Shown here piece by piece: positions 1 to 12,090 of a stretch of 64,000 nucleotides of DNA. Origin of the DNA: Pontibacter akesuensis. GTDB lineage: Bacteria > Bacteroidota > Bacteroidia > Cytophagales > Hymenobacteraceae. The translations under genes and the position numbers were made by a program. The notes under the pieces were generated by a model, which was given only the letters and a program-made list of their open reading frames with translations, did not search any database and was not told the DNA's origin. The stretch covers positions 2,542,001-2,606,000 of the forward strand of contig NZ_CP014766.1 in the NCBI RefSeq assembly GCF_001611675.1. Direction: 5' to 3'. The first letter of the stretch is position 1. Each line of letters begins with the position of its first letter.

Positions 1-2
1 CT

Positions 3-734
3 TTAGTTAGCTTTGGATTCGCGTTTCCACTGCTCAATCTTGTTTATCATTAGAGCTTTGTTCAACTCAAATTGTTTTGCTCTGTGACCATTAGCACCGG
101 AAGGGTGGGGAAAGCCGCTTAAGATATAATTACTATTTAACTTGTTGTTTGATTGTAGCTCAATAAATATATCATTGACGTTCTTCCCCAGTGGGATTAT
201 AAGTGCATCTGTAAAGAAGCACATTTCTGGTACTAGATGAGTTTCTATTTGATTCCACAATAACGAACTTTTTAATGGTGATGGTGAGGACCCTGTATAG
301 TTTCGACCTGAGCTAAAAACGGGATATCTGAGTGCGGATGTAGAGTGTAATAAGTCGTTGTCTAAATCAAACAGATTTGCTGTAGACTTTAGGTTTAGCT
401 TTTCATGTAGTCCAAGTTCATCTAGCATCTTAATTAAGTTAGAACGCATTGAACCGGCGAAGCTTGACTCTGATTTGACCTTTTTCAAAGCTGATTCATA
501 GCTGTACCCTTTATGTAATTCTGTGATGACAGTGTTGAAGGATTTTTCCATTTGAGTCCATCCTGGAGTTATGCCAACAATGACTACAGGGGCCGTCTTA
601 TTGATGTAATCAAAAGGAGCAAAGTAGACTTCAAGGTTTTTCTCGGTTGCTATCAAATAGCCCTCTTTTATTAAATCGGTTTTAGTGTACCTATCCTTTC
701 TTGGCTCTCTTTTAATCCTATCTTCGAAGTTCAT
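3..734 (-). CDS. Uracil-DNA glycosylase superfamily-like protein
   Basis: Probable member of the uracil-DNA glycosylase superfamily, which excise uracil or other damaged bases. Seen: a GITPG motif at residues 54-58, matching the family's water-activating motif A, and near the C-terminus (about 207-218) a segment with HPS followed by GANGHR, like the DNA-intercalating motif B. The 243-residue length fits. No iron-sulfur cysteine set is evident. The gene is visibly richer in A/T than its neighbours and lacks the AAGTATA word common elsewhere, which suggests recent acquisition. It reads leftward and its stop lies at the window edge, so a downstream partner cannot be seen. The family call is an inference from two motifs. 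Confidence 0.5.
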   Translation of the reverse strand: MNFEDRIKREPRKDRYTKTDLIKEGYLIATEKNLEVYFAPFDYINKTAPVVIVGITPGWTQMEKSFNTVITELHKGYSYESALKKVKSESSFAGSMRSNLIKMLDELGLHEKLNLKSTANLFDLDNDLLHSTSALRYPVFSSGRNYTGSSPSPLKSSLLWNQIETHLVPEMCFFTDALIIPLGKNVNDIFIELQSNNKLNSNYILSGFPHPSGANGHRAKQFELNKALMINKIEQWKRESKAN

Positions 735-821
735 GCTTGATATCAGATTTATGGAACAACTTACTTTTGCCCCTAATAGATAAAGTCTCTCTTAAAGGGT
801 AAGCCCACTGCTATATTTACA

Positions 822-1715
822 CTACCTCCTCGCTGAGCTAAACCGAAAGAACGTCCCCAACGGTAATCTCCTGTTTCCACTGTCGTGCAGGTATAGCTCG
901 CCCAGTTCCTCGTTCTGAATCTGCTCGCCGAAGGTGCCGCGCATCAGGTTGTCCAGGATCATGGCCGAGAAGCCGATGGAGTAGAGGTTGATCAGCAGGA
1001 AATAGTCGGTGCCGTCCAGCATTTCGCGGCACAGCTTTATCATCTCGTTCAGTTCCTCTTCCAGTTGCCATTTCTCGCCGTTGGGGCCGCGGCCGTAGCT
1101 TGGCGGGTCCAGGATGATGCCGTTGTAGGTGTTGCCGCGCTTCACTTCGCGGCGGGCATACTTCATGGCGTCTTCCACGAGCCAGCGCACGTTGTCCAGG
1201 TTGCTGGCTTCCATGTTGTCGCGGGCCCAGAAGTTAACCTGCTTTATCGAGTCGAGGTGCGTTACGTCGGCACCAGCGGCTTTGGCGGCCAGGGTGGCGG
1301 CGCCGGTGTAGGCAAACATGTTCAGCACCTTCGGCTGTGGTGTTTTCAGCTTTTGGGTGGTGTCGTAGATGAACTTCCAGTTGCTGTCCTGCTCCGGAAA
1401 AATCCCTACGTGCTTAAACGATGACAGACCAAGTCGGAAACGCAGTTTCAGGTCGTTGTACTGGTAGTTGATGAACCACTGCTCCGGCATTCCTTTCTTC
1501 AGTTTCCACTGGCCTTTCTCCTGGCTGCCCTTGTCGCGGGTGAACACGGCGTTGGCCATGCGCTGCCACTCCTGCTCCGGCAAGTGCTTGTCCCAGATGG
1601 CCTGAGGTTCAGGGCGCGCCACGTAATAGTCTCCGAAACGCTCTAACTTCTCAAAATTTCCGGAATCCACCAGTTCGTAGTCAGCCCAGTTTTCTGTTGT
1701 TAAAAAGGAATACAT
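822..1715 (-). CDS. Class I SAM-dependent rRNA methyltransferase (RlmI/RlmK-like)
   Basis: Predicted S-adenosylmethionine-dependent methyltransferase of the COG1092 type, which modifies cytosine or guanine in 23S rRNA. Seen: SAM-binding motif I around residues 132-141 (NMFAYTGAAT), an acidic residue after the following strand, and the catalytic-region motif DPPSYG at 203-208. At 297 residues it is shorter than E. coli RlmI and lacks an obvious N-terminal PUA domain, as is common for such proteins in Bacteroidota. It stands alone on the minus strand, divergent from dapF with about 105 bp between them. The exact nucleotide target cannot be inferred. Confidence 0.8.
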   Translation of the reverse strand: MYSFLTTENWADYELVDSGNFEKLERFGDYYVARPEPQAIWDKHLPEQEWQRMANAVFTRDKGSQEKGQWKLKKGMPEQWFINYQYNDLKLRFRLGLSSFKHVGIFPEQDSNWKFIYDTTQKLKTPQPKVLNMFAYTGAATLAAKAAGADVTHLDSIKQVNFWARDNMEASNLDNVRWLVEDAMKYARREVKRGNTYNGIILDPPSYGRGPNGEKWQLEEELNEMIKLCREMLDGTDYFLLINLYSIGFSAMILDNLMRGTFGEQIQNEELGELYLHDSGNRRLPLGTFFRFSSARR

Positions 1716-1821
1716 ATCTTTGTCGTTAATTTCTGGCTTTGTGCCGGTTGGCGGCTAAATTACGCATTATCCGCCGAACCTGAAAAAGGCACGGAGTCGC
1801 CTATTTATTTGTTACAGCTAC

Positions 1822-2607
1822 ATGGCAATAAGCTTTTATAAGTACCAGGGCACGGGCAACGACTTCGTGATGGTCGATAACCGCAAACATAATTTTCCGG
1901 CTGATGATGAAGCGCTGGTAAAATCGCTCTGCGACCGCCGTACCGGTGTGGGCGCAGACGGCTTGATTTTGCTGCAGAACCACCCGGACTACGACTTCGA
2001 GATGGTGTACTACAACGCCGATGGCCGCGTGGGCTCTATGTGCGGCAACGGTGCCCGCTGCACGGTTCGCTTTGCCCGGCAGTTAGGTGTGATCGAGGAT
2101 GTAGCCTGCTTCCTGGCCGCCGACGGTGAGCACCAGGCCAGCGTGGAGCGCGACCTCATCCAGCTAAAGATGCACGACGTGAAGGAGGTAGAGCAGATTG
2201 GGGAGGATTTCTACCTGAACACAGGCTCGCCGCACTATGTGCGTTTTGTGGAGGATGTGGAGCTGCTGGATGTCTATGAGGAGGGCCGCGCGATCCGCTA
2301 CAACGAGCGCTTCAACGAAGTAGGCACCAACGTAAATTTCGTGCAGCGCCTGTCGGACAACGAAATTTTTGTGCGCACCTACGAGCGCGGCGTGGAAGAT
2401 GAAACATTATCCTGCGGAACCGGCGTGACCGCCGCGGCCTTGGTAGCGGGCATGAAAGGCATGCAGAGCCCCGTAAAGGTAAAGGTGCTGGGAGGCGAGT
2501 TGCAGGTGGCCTTTGAGCAGCATGAAACGGGCGGCTTCAAGCATATTTATTTGATGGGACCGGCCAGGCAGGTGTTCAGTGGTACGGTGCCCTTGCAGCA
2601 AGTATAA
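1822..2607 (+). CDS. dapF: Diaminopimelate epimerase
   Basis: Converts LL- to meso-diaminopimelate, the last step before lysine and the cross-linking residue of peptidoglycan. Cytoplasmic. The two catalytic cysteines are visible: Cys74 within MCGNGARC and Cys198 or so within SCGTG, each in its classic context. The N-terminal GTGNDFV motif is also intact. The length of 261 residues is normal. The ATG at 1822 directly precedes the conserved N-terminus. The gene is followed by a terminator hairpin at 2624-2653, and an AAGTATA word overlaps its last codons. Confidence 0.95.
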   Translation: MAISFYKYQGTGNDFVMVDNRKHNFPADDEALVKSLCDRRTGVGADGLILLQNHPDYDFEMVYYNADGRVGSMCGNGARCTVRFARQLGVIEDVACFLAADGEHQASVERDLIQLKMHDVKEVEQIGEDFYLNTGSPHYVRFVEDVELLDVYEEGRAIRYNERFNEVGTNVNFVQRLSDNEIFVRTYERGVEDETLSCGTGVTAAALVAGMKGMQSPVKVKVLGGELQVAFEQHETGGFKHIYLMGPARQVFSGTVPLQQV

Positions 2608-2623
2608 ATTACACGTATAAAGC

Positions 2624-2661
2624 AGACCGCTGGTAATGTATTGCCGGCGGTCTTTGTTTTT
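2624..2661 (+). terminator. Rho-independent terminator after dapF
   Basis: Ten-base-pair stem, 2624-2633 with 2644-2653 (one T-G pair), followed by a T-rich tract to 2661. Confidence 0.75.
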
Positions 2662-2682
2662 CAACCCCAAGTATAAAACAGC

Positions 2683-3219
2683 GTGTTCCTCAAGTCAGAC
2701 CATACCTACCTGCGGGCCCTGGAGCCAACCGACCTGGAGTTCCTGTATGCCCTGGAAAATGATACCACCGTGTGGCATGTGGGCAACACCCTCACGCCCT
2801 ATGCCAAATTTGTGCTGGAGGCTTACCTCGAAAACGCCACGGCCGATATCTATACTGTGAAGCAACTGCGCCTGGCCATCTGCAACAGCAGCCACCAGCC
2901 TGTGGGCGCCATCGACCTGTTCGACTTTGACCCGCTGCACGCCCGCGCAGGCATCGGCATTGTGGTAACCGCCGAGCACCGGGGCAACGGCCACGCCAAA
3001 GATGCCCTGGAGCTGCTGCTTGGCTACTGCCATAAAACGCTGCAACTGCACCAGGTGTACTGTTCCGTCACAGCAAGCAACCTGGCAAGTATAAACCTGT
3101 TTGCCCAGGCAGGCTTTAAGCAGGTGGGCGTGCGGAAAGAGTGGCTCCGAACATTAGAGGGTTGGGACGATGTAGTAGAGATGCAGTGCCTGATGCAGCA
3201 GGATCAAACCCAAGTATAG
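2683..3219 (+). CDS. GNAT N-acetyltransferase, RimJ/RimL type
   Basis: Acetyl-CoA-dependent N-acetyltransferase resembling the RimJ/RimL protein acetyltransferases. Seen: an N-terminal LRALEPTDLEFLYALEND pattern typical of the family, an acetyl-CoA-binding region (about residues 95-110, GIVVTAEHRGNGHAKDAL), and a C-terminal NLASINLFAQAGFKQVG motif that defines the GNAT end. The start is GTG at 2683, chosen because it begins just before the conserved first strand; no in-frame ATG fits as well. The gene is followed 17 nt later by another GNAT, so the two may be co-transcribed. The substrate is unknown. Confidence 0.8.
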   Translation: MFLKSDHTYLRALEPTDLEFLYALENDTTVWHVGNTLTPYAKFVLEAYLENATADIYTVKQLRLAICNSSHQPVGAIDLFDFDPLHARAGIGIVVTAEHRGNGHAKDALELLLGYCHKTLQLHQVYCSVTASNLASINLFAQAGFKQVGVRKEWLRTLEGWDDVVEMQCLMQQDQTQV

Positions 3220-3236
3220 GTATAGATAAAATAAAT

Positions 3237-3689
3237 ATGGAATTCAGAATAGCAACCGCAGCCGATATACCGGGCATGTCCCGGGTGCGTTTTGCCGTGC
3301 AGGAAAACCAGCTGTCAGACCCCTCGCTGGTGACGCCAGAGAACTATCGTGAGATGATCGGGGAGAAAGGCGCTGGTTGGGTGTGTGCAGTGGCGGGAGA
3401 GGTCGTGGGCTTCTCCATCGTGGACCTGACGGAGGCCAACGTGTGGGCACTGTTTGTGGACCCGACCTACGCAGGCAGGGGCATTGGCCGGAAGCTGCAT
3501 GACGAAATGCTGGCCTGGAGCCTTGCCCAAGGGCAGCAGCACCTGTGGCTCTCCACAGACTCCGGTACCCGCGCCGAGGCATTCTACCGCAAAGCAGGGT
3601 GGCAGCAAACAGGCACAGCGCCAAACGGGGAAGTGCGGTTTGAGCTGTCGCTTCCGGCCTGGAGCAGCCGCTTCCAGGCTGCTGAGTAA
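3237..3689 (+). CDS. GNAT family N-acetyltransferase
   Basis: Small acetyl-CoA-dependent acetyltransferase of 150 residues. The Q/RxxGxG/A acetyl-CoA loop is seen as YAGRGIGRKLHDEML, and the C-terminal part has the family pattern RAEAFYRKAGWQQTG. The ATG at 3237 is preferred over an upstream in-frame start at 3141 because that extension would overlap the previous GNAT gene and has no family character. It probably shares a transcript with the GNAT gene ending at 3219. The substrate cannot be told from sequence; many such proteins acetylate small amines or antibiotics. Confidence 0.8.
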   Translation: MEFRIATAADIPGMSRVRFAVQENQLSDPSLVTPENYREMIGEKGAGWVCAVAGEVVGFSIVDLTEANVWALFVDPTYAGRGIGRKLHDEMLAWSLAQGQQHLWLSTDSGTRAEAFYRKAGWQQTGTAPNGEVRFELSLPAWSSRFQAAE

Positions 3690-3930
3690 AGTCGTGCGGA
3701 ACGCGCTGAACTTCTGACACATTGCCACGCGTTATCCTTCTATGACACCGCTACAAGTGTTCAGCAAGAGCTTATAGCGCTTTTGCTATACTTGGTCGGT
3801 AATTATGGCAGAACATTTCCAGTGCCCCGGTTCTGGTATTGTTTTAGTGCAAAGCATTAGATATATCGGAAAAACAGCTATTTTTGACGATATTGCAAAC
3901 AGAGAAATCACTTAAGTAAACGAAATACAG

Positions 3931-7305
<3,375 letters not shown>

Positions 7306-7311
7306 GAGAAG

Positions 7312-7347
7312 CGGCAGCCACGGGTTTATACTTGTGGCTGCCGTTTT
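7312..7347 (+). terminator. Terminator after secA with AAGTATA word in its loop
   Basis: Perfect 10-bp stem (7312-7321 with 7334-7343), then TTTT. The 12-nt loop contains TTATACTT, the reverse complement of the window's over-represented word. Confidence 0.8.
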
Positions 7348-7433
7348 ACCGCTCTTACAAGTATAAATCAAAGGCGAAGGATATAGGAGAAAGAAACCTT
7401 TCATCTTATGTCCTTTATCTTTTACAGCACAAC

Positions 7434-8105
7434 ATGGCAGGAGAAGAACTAGCAGCCTACATCGACCATACCATTCTGAAGCCTGATGCCACGGAGGCGC
7501 AGGTGCAGCAGCTCTGCGACGAGGCCACCAAGTATGGCTTTGCCGCTGTGTGCGTGCCACCGTGCTACGTGCAACAGTCGCGGGAGCGGCTGGGTGCAGG
7601 CACGCAGGTGAACGTGGCGACAGTGGTTGGTTTTCCGCTGGGCTACCAGCACCCAAAGGTGAAGTTCCTGGAAACGCACCAGGCCATTGCGGATGGCGCG
7701 AATGAGATCGACGTGGTCATCAACATATCAGCACTAAAGTCGGGCAAGTATGCGGAGGTGGAAAACGAACTCAGCGACCTGGCTAAGTTCTGCCACCTGA
7801 AGGAGGCGGAGCTGAAGGTGATCATCGAAACGGCCTTGCTGACGGAGGAGGAAATCGTAAAAGCCTGCGAACTTTGCGTGAGCGCCGGGGCCGATTATGT
7901 GAAAACCTCCACTGGCTTTGCCAGCAAAGGCGCCACCGTGGCGCATGTAGAGCTGATGCGCCGCGTGCTGCCCGCTACCACGAAAATAAAGGCTGCCGGA
8001 GGTATCCGAACATTCGAGGATGCCGAAGCGTTAATCAAAGCCGGTGCGGACAGGTTAGGCTGCTCGGCAAGTATACAGATCGTGACTCATGAACAGAATT
8101 CTTAA
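7434..8105 (+). CDS. deoC: Deoxyribose-phosphate aldolase
   Basis: Class I aldolase that splits 2-deoxyribose 5-phosphate into acetaldehyde and glyceraldehyde 3-phosphate, in deoxynucleoside catabolism. Seen: Asp93 in EIDVVINI, Schiff-base Lys157 in YVKTSTGF, and the assisting Lys186 in IKAAGGIR. The ATG at 7434 gives the normal length of 223 residues; an upstream in-frame start at 7332 would add 34 residues without family character and would run through the 3' flank of the secA terminator. The last 17 nt overlap the start of the next gene in another frame, suggesting translational coupling. Confidence 0.93.
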   Translation: MAGEELAAYIDHTILKPDATEAQVQQLCDEATKYGFAAVCVPPCYVQQSRERLGAGTQVNVATVVGFPLGYQHPKVKFLETHQAIADGANEIDVVINISALKSGKYAEVENELSDLAKFCHLKEAELKVIIETALLTEEEIVKACELCVSAGADYVKTSTGFASKGATVAHVELMRRVLPATTKIKAAGGIRTFEDAEALIKAGADRLGCSASIQIVTHEQNS

Positions 8106-8607
8106 TTTTTTCCTGGCGCTGGTATTGCTGGCCGGTACCTCCTGCGCCTCTTCATCGGCCTCAAACAAAACAGGCAGCGAGGCGAAGATTGGCACGGGCA
8201 AAGCCAGGGTATCGGAAGACCTAAGCGTATACCGCCCCAAGTATGAGACGCCAGATGCCGGTACCACGGCTGCGCGCGTGGAGCCCACCAACCACGACAA
8301 TGCGCAGGTAGCCGCCTTGATGGATACGGTGGTGAATGTGAACAGGAACATCAAGTATGCACAAGGCTACCGGATACTGGCCTATAACGGGTCAGAGCGG
8401 CAGACGGTGATGAACCTGCGCAAGTCCATCATTTCGCGGGTGCCTGAGGTAAAGGATTACCTGACGTACAACCAGCCGAACTTCCGGTTGATGATAGGCG
8501 ACTTCTTTAATCGCGTGGAGGCGCAGCAGGTGCTCAACCAGCTGTCAGACCTGCTCCCAAATGCACAGATTGTGCAGGACAAGATCAACATCCCGAAAAG
8601 CTACTAA
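8089..8607 (+). CDS. Putative lipoprotein with SPOR-like domain
   Basis: Predicted exported lipoprotein of 172 residues. Seen: a hydrophobic N-terminus (about residues 4-16) ending in AGTSC, a plausible but not ideal lipobox; a Ser/Gly-rich linker; and a C-terminal half (about 95-172) with the strand-helix pattern of SPOR domains, which bind denuded peptidoglycan at division sites. Residues such as YRILAYNGSERQ and FRLMIGDFFNRVEAQQVL fit the two SPOR half-repeats. It overlaps deoC by 17 nt, so the two are likely one transcript although their functions seem unrelated. The terminator at 8646 ends the unit. Confidence 0.65.
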   Translation: MNRILNFFLALVLLAGTSCASSSASNKTGSEAKIGTGKARVSEDLSVYRPKYETPDAGTTAARVEPTNHDNAQVAALMDTVVNVNRNIKYAQGYRILAYNGSERQTVMNLRKSIISRVPEVKDYLTYNQPNFRLMIGDFFNRVEAQQVLNQLSDLLPNAQIVQDKINIPKSY

Positions 8608-8645
8608 CAGCACGGACATAGCACGTCAGTAAAAATAAATTCAAG

Positions 8646-8688
8646 AAAGCGTTGTGACCGGAAGCTGGTCGCAGCGCTTTTTATTTTT
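8646..8688 (+). terminator. Terminator after the SPOR lipoprotein gene
   Basis: Interrupted hairpin, AAAGCG (8646-8651) pairing with CGCTTT (8675-8680) plus inner pairs, followed by a T-rich tract. Confidence 0.65.
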
Positions 8689-8750
8689 AACTTGCTTTTA
8701 GACCAGTTAACTTATACTTAGTGCACGTCTTCGGCTATCGAAATAAAAGT

Positions 8751-9941
8751 ATGTCGCAATTAACAGATAAAATAAAGCAACTCGCCAACTCCTACGCCCC
8801 TGACACGGTGCAGGTGCGCCGCCATATACACGCAAACCCGGAGCTCTCTTTTGAGGAGCACAATACGGCTGCCTATGTAAAGCAGGTGCTGGAAAGCTAT
8901 GGCATCGCTGCTGAACCTATGGCTACCACGGGTTTGGTGGCCCTAATAGAGGGAAATAACCCGGAGAAGAAAACCGTTGCCCTGCGTGCCGACATGGATG
9001 CCCTCCCGATTGTGGAGGCGAACGAGGTGGCATATAAATCGAAGAACGAGGGTTTGATGCATGCCTGCGGGCACGATGTGCATACGTCTGCGCTTTTGGG
9101 TGTGGCGCGTATTCTGCAGGAACTGCGCGGAGAGTTTGAGGGCACGGTAAAGCTGGTGTTTCAGCCGGGAGAAGAGAAGTTTCCGGGCGGTGCCTCGCTG
9201 ATGATACAGGAAGGCGTACTGCAGAATCCGGCTCCGGCAAGTATAGTTGGCCAGCACGTGTTCCCGATGCTGCCAGCCGGTAAAGTCGGTTTCAGGTCGG
9301 GCATGTACATGGCGAGTGCCGATGAGATCTACATTACCGTGAAGGGCAAGGGCGGACATGCTGCTATGCCTGAATCAAACATCGACCCGGTGCTGATTGC
9401 CTCGCACCTGATCGTGGCGCTGCAGCAGATCGTGAGCCGCCACGCCAGCCCGAAAGTGCCGTCGGTGCTGTCGTTTGGCAAGGTAGAGGCAAAGGGAGCT
9501 ACCAACGTGATCCCGAACGAGGTGAAACTGGAGGGTACCTTCCGGACCATGCATGAGGTATGGCGCAAGGAGGCGCACCAGAAAATAAAGAAGCTCGCCG
9601 AAGGCCTGTGCGAAAGTATGGGCGGCAGCTGCGATATTGACATCAAGCACGGTTACCCCTTCCTGCAAAACGACCCGGAAGTGACAGGCATTGCACGGGA
9701 GGCGGCTGTGTCGTACCTGGGGGAGGAGAACGTGGTGGACCTGGACCTGTGGATGGGCGCTGAGGACTTTGCCTACTACACTCAGCAGGTGCCGGCGTGC
9801 TTCTACCGCCTCGGCACCCGTAACGAGGAACGGGGAATTATATCCGGTGTACATACGCCCACGTTTGATATCGACGAGGCGGCGCTGGAGACGGGAATCG
9901 GTCTGATGGCCTTTATTGCGCTGCAGCAGTTGCAGCGGTAG
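8751..9941 (+). CDS. M20 family amidohydrolase (N-acyl-L-amino acid amidohydrolase-like)
   Basis: Predicted dinuclear metal-dependent amidohydrolase of the M20D group, which removes acyl or amide groups from amino acid derivatives. Seen: metal ligands in HACGHDVH (Cys106, His108, His111), the catalytic glutamates in QPGEEKFPGG (about 138-145), the lid-domain motif GKGGHAAMP, and the C-terminal MGAEDFAYY segment. The ATG at 8751 gives 396 residues, the family norm; a GTG ten codons upstream is less likely. Substrates in this family range from N-acetylated amino acids to indole-3-acetyl conjugates, so the biological one is open. Confidence 0.85.
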   Translation: MSQLTDKIKQLANSYAPDTVQVRRHIHANPELSFEEHNTAAYVKQVLESYGIAAEPMATTGLVALIEGNNPEKKTVALRADMDALPIVEANEVAYKSKNEGLMHACGHDVHTSALLGVARILQELRGEFEGTVKLVFQPGEEKFPGGASLMIQEGVLQNPAPASIVGQHVFPMLPAGKVGFRSGMYMASADEIYITVKGKGGHAAMPESNIDPVLIASHLIVALQQIVSRHASPKVPSVLSFGKVEAKGATNVIPNEVKLEGTFRTMHEVWRKEAHQKIKKLAEGLCESMGGSCDIDIKHGYPFLQNDPEVTGIAREAAVSYLGEENVVDLDLWMGAEDFAYYTQQVPACFYRLGTRNEERGIISGVHTPTFDIDEAALETGIGLMAFIALQQLQR

Positions 9942-9953
9942 CGTTATAGGCCA

Positions 9954-10553
9954 ATGGAGAAAGCGGGGGCAGCATTCAGATTGCGCGGGGGCTTATTCGA
10001 CAGGGAAAGAACCTTACGGTTGATGCCGGACTACCTGGAGTACGACAACAAGGATTTGGTTTCGGAGCCGTTTACAAGGGTCAGGAAAGAGGACATGGCC
10101 GATATCAGCTACAGCGCCGACTGGAACATCTGGTACCGGTTCTATGTGGGCAGCACCTACCGCATCAACATTAAAACCAAAGACCACCGGGTACTGCGGG
10201 TGAAATTTACCAGCTATTTCAGTGCAAACGAAAAGGTGAACGATGCCTATGATACCATTGTAAACCTGCTTTGGGAGTATTACCTGGAGGACATCGTAAC
10301 TGAGCGCCTGGAGGAGTTTGAGGCTTCCAAAAAGCTGCAACTAGCTGGGTTCACGCTGACCGAACACGGTGTGACGGTGCCGGAGAAGAAGCTTTTTATC
10401 GAGTGGGGCGATGTGGAACTGAAGGAGTACGAGGCCTACCACATGGTGTACAACCGGCAGCAGCCCACCGAGCACCAGGATATCCGCCTCGGGGAGTGGG
10501 GCAGTGAAGTCCTCTACAGTATCATTAAAAAACTAAAGAAACGAACATCCTAA
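9954..10553 (+). CDS. Hypothetical protein, soluble, 199 aa
   Basis: Not recognised. The protein has no signal peptide or membrane segment and is rich in aromatic and charged residues, with alternating patterns (YRINIKTKDHRVLRVKFTS) suggesting beta strands. It could be a PH-like fold, but this is a guess. It begins 12 nt after the M20 gene and ends 22 nt before the next, so it probably belongs to the same transcript. Codon use is like that of its neighbours. Confidence 0.7.
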   Translation: MEKAGAAFRLRGGLFDRERTLRLMPDYLEYDNKDLVSEPFTRVRKEDMADISYSADWNIWYRFYVGSTYRINIKTKDHRVLRVKFTSYFSANEKVNDAYDTIVNLLWEYYLEDIVTERLEEFEASKKLQLAGFTLTEHGVTVPEKKLFIEWGDVELKEYEAYHMVYNRQQPTEHQDIRLGEWGSEVLYSIIKKLKKRTS

Positions 10554-10575
10554 AACAGCGGCAAAACCTTTCCAC

Positions 10576-11370
10576 ATGAAGAAACTATACTTGCTTTTTA
10601 TACTTTGCCTGCCGCTTGTGGCGCAGGCTCAGCTCAGGGTTTCGGCGCCTGCCAGCATTTGGCCGGAGCTGCAGGTAAGTTATGGTGTGGGCGACGAGGG
10701 CGTGCTGTGCTTCCGCAACGGCTACCGCATCAACACCGACAGCGACTTCAACGACCTGAAAGAGACGGGACCGCTGAGCAGCTTTGAGCGGGTGGAGCTT
10801 TCGCTGGGCTACGAACATGCATTCACTGAGCACTGGCGTGGCGGCGGCCTCTTCCGGTATGCCATCGAAGATTATCCTTCCGCCGCTTTCTACGGTTTGT
10901 TCCTGCGCCACAATGGAAGCCTGAAGGGGCTGTACTTTAACAAGCAGCTGCTGTTTGAGTATGTAACCCAGGAAGACCAGGATGCGATTGGCCGCTACCG
11001 CCCGATGGCCGAACTGGGAAAGCGCTTTCCGCTGGGCAGCAAATTCATATCCCCAAGTATAAGCTTCGAAGCCATGCTGCGCTCTGAGTTCGGCAGGGAA
11101 ATAGATGGTGCCCCGGCCGAGCGTAACATAGACCGCACCCGGCTGCGCCTGAACCTGAATTTTGAGTTGACCGAAAATCTGCGCCTGAACCCATACTTCC
11201 TGCGGCAAACGGACTACTATTATGTGCTTGTGCCGCCTGTGTACGACGAGCAGGACCAACTGGTGGCTGACGGCTACAGAACCAAGCGCAACCGCATTAT
11301 GCCGGTGTTCGGGCTCGAGCTGAAGTATAGCATCAGGCACACACCGAATACTGCCAGTATTTCCTACTAG
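10576..11370 (+). CDS. Outer-membrane beta-barrel protein, DUF2490-like
   Basis: Predicted secreted protein of 264 residues. A clear signal peptide (residues 1-18, ending in QAQ) is followed by alternating amphipathic strands with aromatic girdles. The pattern of SLGYEHAFTEHWRGGGLFRY, the RLRLNLNFELTENLRLNPYF segment and the C-terminal strand fit the DUF2490 family of Bacteroidota outer-membrane proteins. Function unknown. Two AAGTATA words lie within the signal-peptide coding region (10587 and 10598, minus orientation). Confidence 0.65.
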   Translation: MKKLYLLFILCLPLVAQAQLRVSAPASIWPELQVSYGVGDEGVLCFRNGYRINTDSDFNDLKETGPLSSFERVELSLGYEHAFTEHWRGGGLFRYAIEDYPSAAFYGLFLRHNGSLKGLYFNKQLLFEYVTQEDQDAIGRYRPMAELGKRFPLGSKFISPSISFEAMLRSEFGREIDGAPAERNIDRTRLRLNLNFELTENLRLNPYFLRQTDYYYVLVPPVYDEQDQLVADGYRTKRNRIMPVFGLELKYSIRHTPNTASISY

Positions 11371-11515
11371 AATATGTATAACTGTTAAATAGTCAGCGTG
11401 TTATGAAATTTTTGCAGGTGTGAAATGACATTTTTTCAGAATTCAACAGGATGATTCAACTGGTATGGTTTTTACTGAGGCATAGGTAGAAATCAACTAT
11501 AGTTAAAACATAAAA

Positions 11516-11524
11516 AAGGAGGTT
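11516..11524 (+). promoter_or_regulatory. Strong Shine-Dalgarno sequence before hsp20
   Basis: AAGGAGGTT lies 3-5 nt before the ATG at 11528. Bacteroidota rarely use Shine-Dalgarno sequences, so a near-perfect one here is unusual and also fixes the start codon. Confidence 0.85.
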
Positions 11525-11527
11525 ATC

Positions 11528-12043
11528 ATGGCACTTAGCAGATACAACGGCATGCAGGAGAACATGCCGAACACATTTAGCTCGATGTTAGATAGATTCT
11601 TTAACGAGTCTGTAAACTCCAGAAACTTCACAGACTTTACACCGCACGTGGATGCCTGCGAAACCGAGAAAGGCTATGAGATTGAGGTCTCTCTGCCAGG
11701 CGTGAAACAAGAGGATATCAGCATTGATTTCCAGGAGGGAAGACTGACGATAACAGGAGAGCGCAGGCTGGAGAAAAAAGAAGAAGGCCGCCGCTTCCAC
11801 ATGCTGGAAACACAGTATGGTTCGTTTAGCAGATCTTTCTACCTGCCTGACAAGGTAAACCCAGACCAGATCTCGGCCAGCTTTGAGAACGGTGTGCTGC
11901 TGGTGAGCGTGCCGAAGGATGAGCAAAAAACTATGAAGCGCCAGATCAACATCTCTTCTGGCTCAGAGAATAAGAAAGAGTCGAAGAAGGTGGAAACCAG
12001 GGAGACGGCTACAGCAGAAAACGGCCGGGCGAAGAAATCCTAG
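11528..12043 (+). CDS. Small heat shock protein, Hsp20/alpha-crystallin family
   Basis: ATP-independent chaperone that holds unfolding proteins. Seen: the alpha-crystallin domain at about residues 40-135, with YEIEVSLPGVKQEDISIDF, the GRLTITGER strand, and FENGVLLVSVPK near its end. A polar C-terminal tail (about 145-171) is rich in Lys/Glu/Ser. The usual C-terminal I-x-I motif is replaced by INIS. At 171 residues it is slightly longer than typical. It is monocistronic, with a strong Shine-Dalgarno sequence upstream and a terminator at 12061. The promoter region 11371-11515 has no heat-shock operator that I can recognise. Confidence 0.93.
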   Translation: MALSRYNGMQENMPNTFSSMLDRFFNESVNSRNFTDFTPHVDACETEKGYEIEVSLPGVKQEDISIDFQEGRLTITGERRLEKKEEGRRFHMLETQYGSFSRSFYLPDKVNPDQISASFENGVLLVSVPKDEQKTMKRQINISSGSENKKESKKVETRETATAENGRAKKS

Positions 12044-12060
12044 AAAGCAAGAACTAACAG

Positions 12061-12090
12061 AAGAGGCCATCACTTTGGCCTCTTTTTTGT
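12061..12090 (+). terminator. Terminator after hsp20
   Basis: Eight-base-pair stem (12061-12068 with 12077-12084) followed by TTTT and a T-rich tail. Confidence 0.8.
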
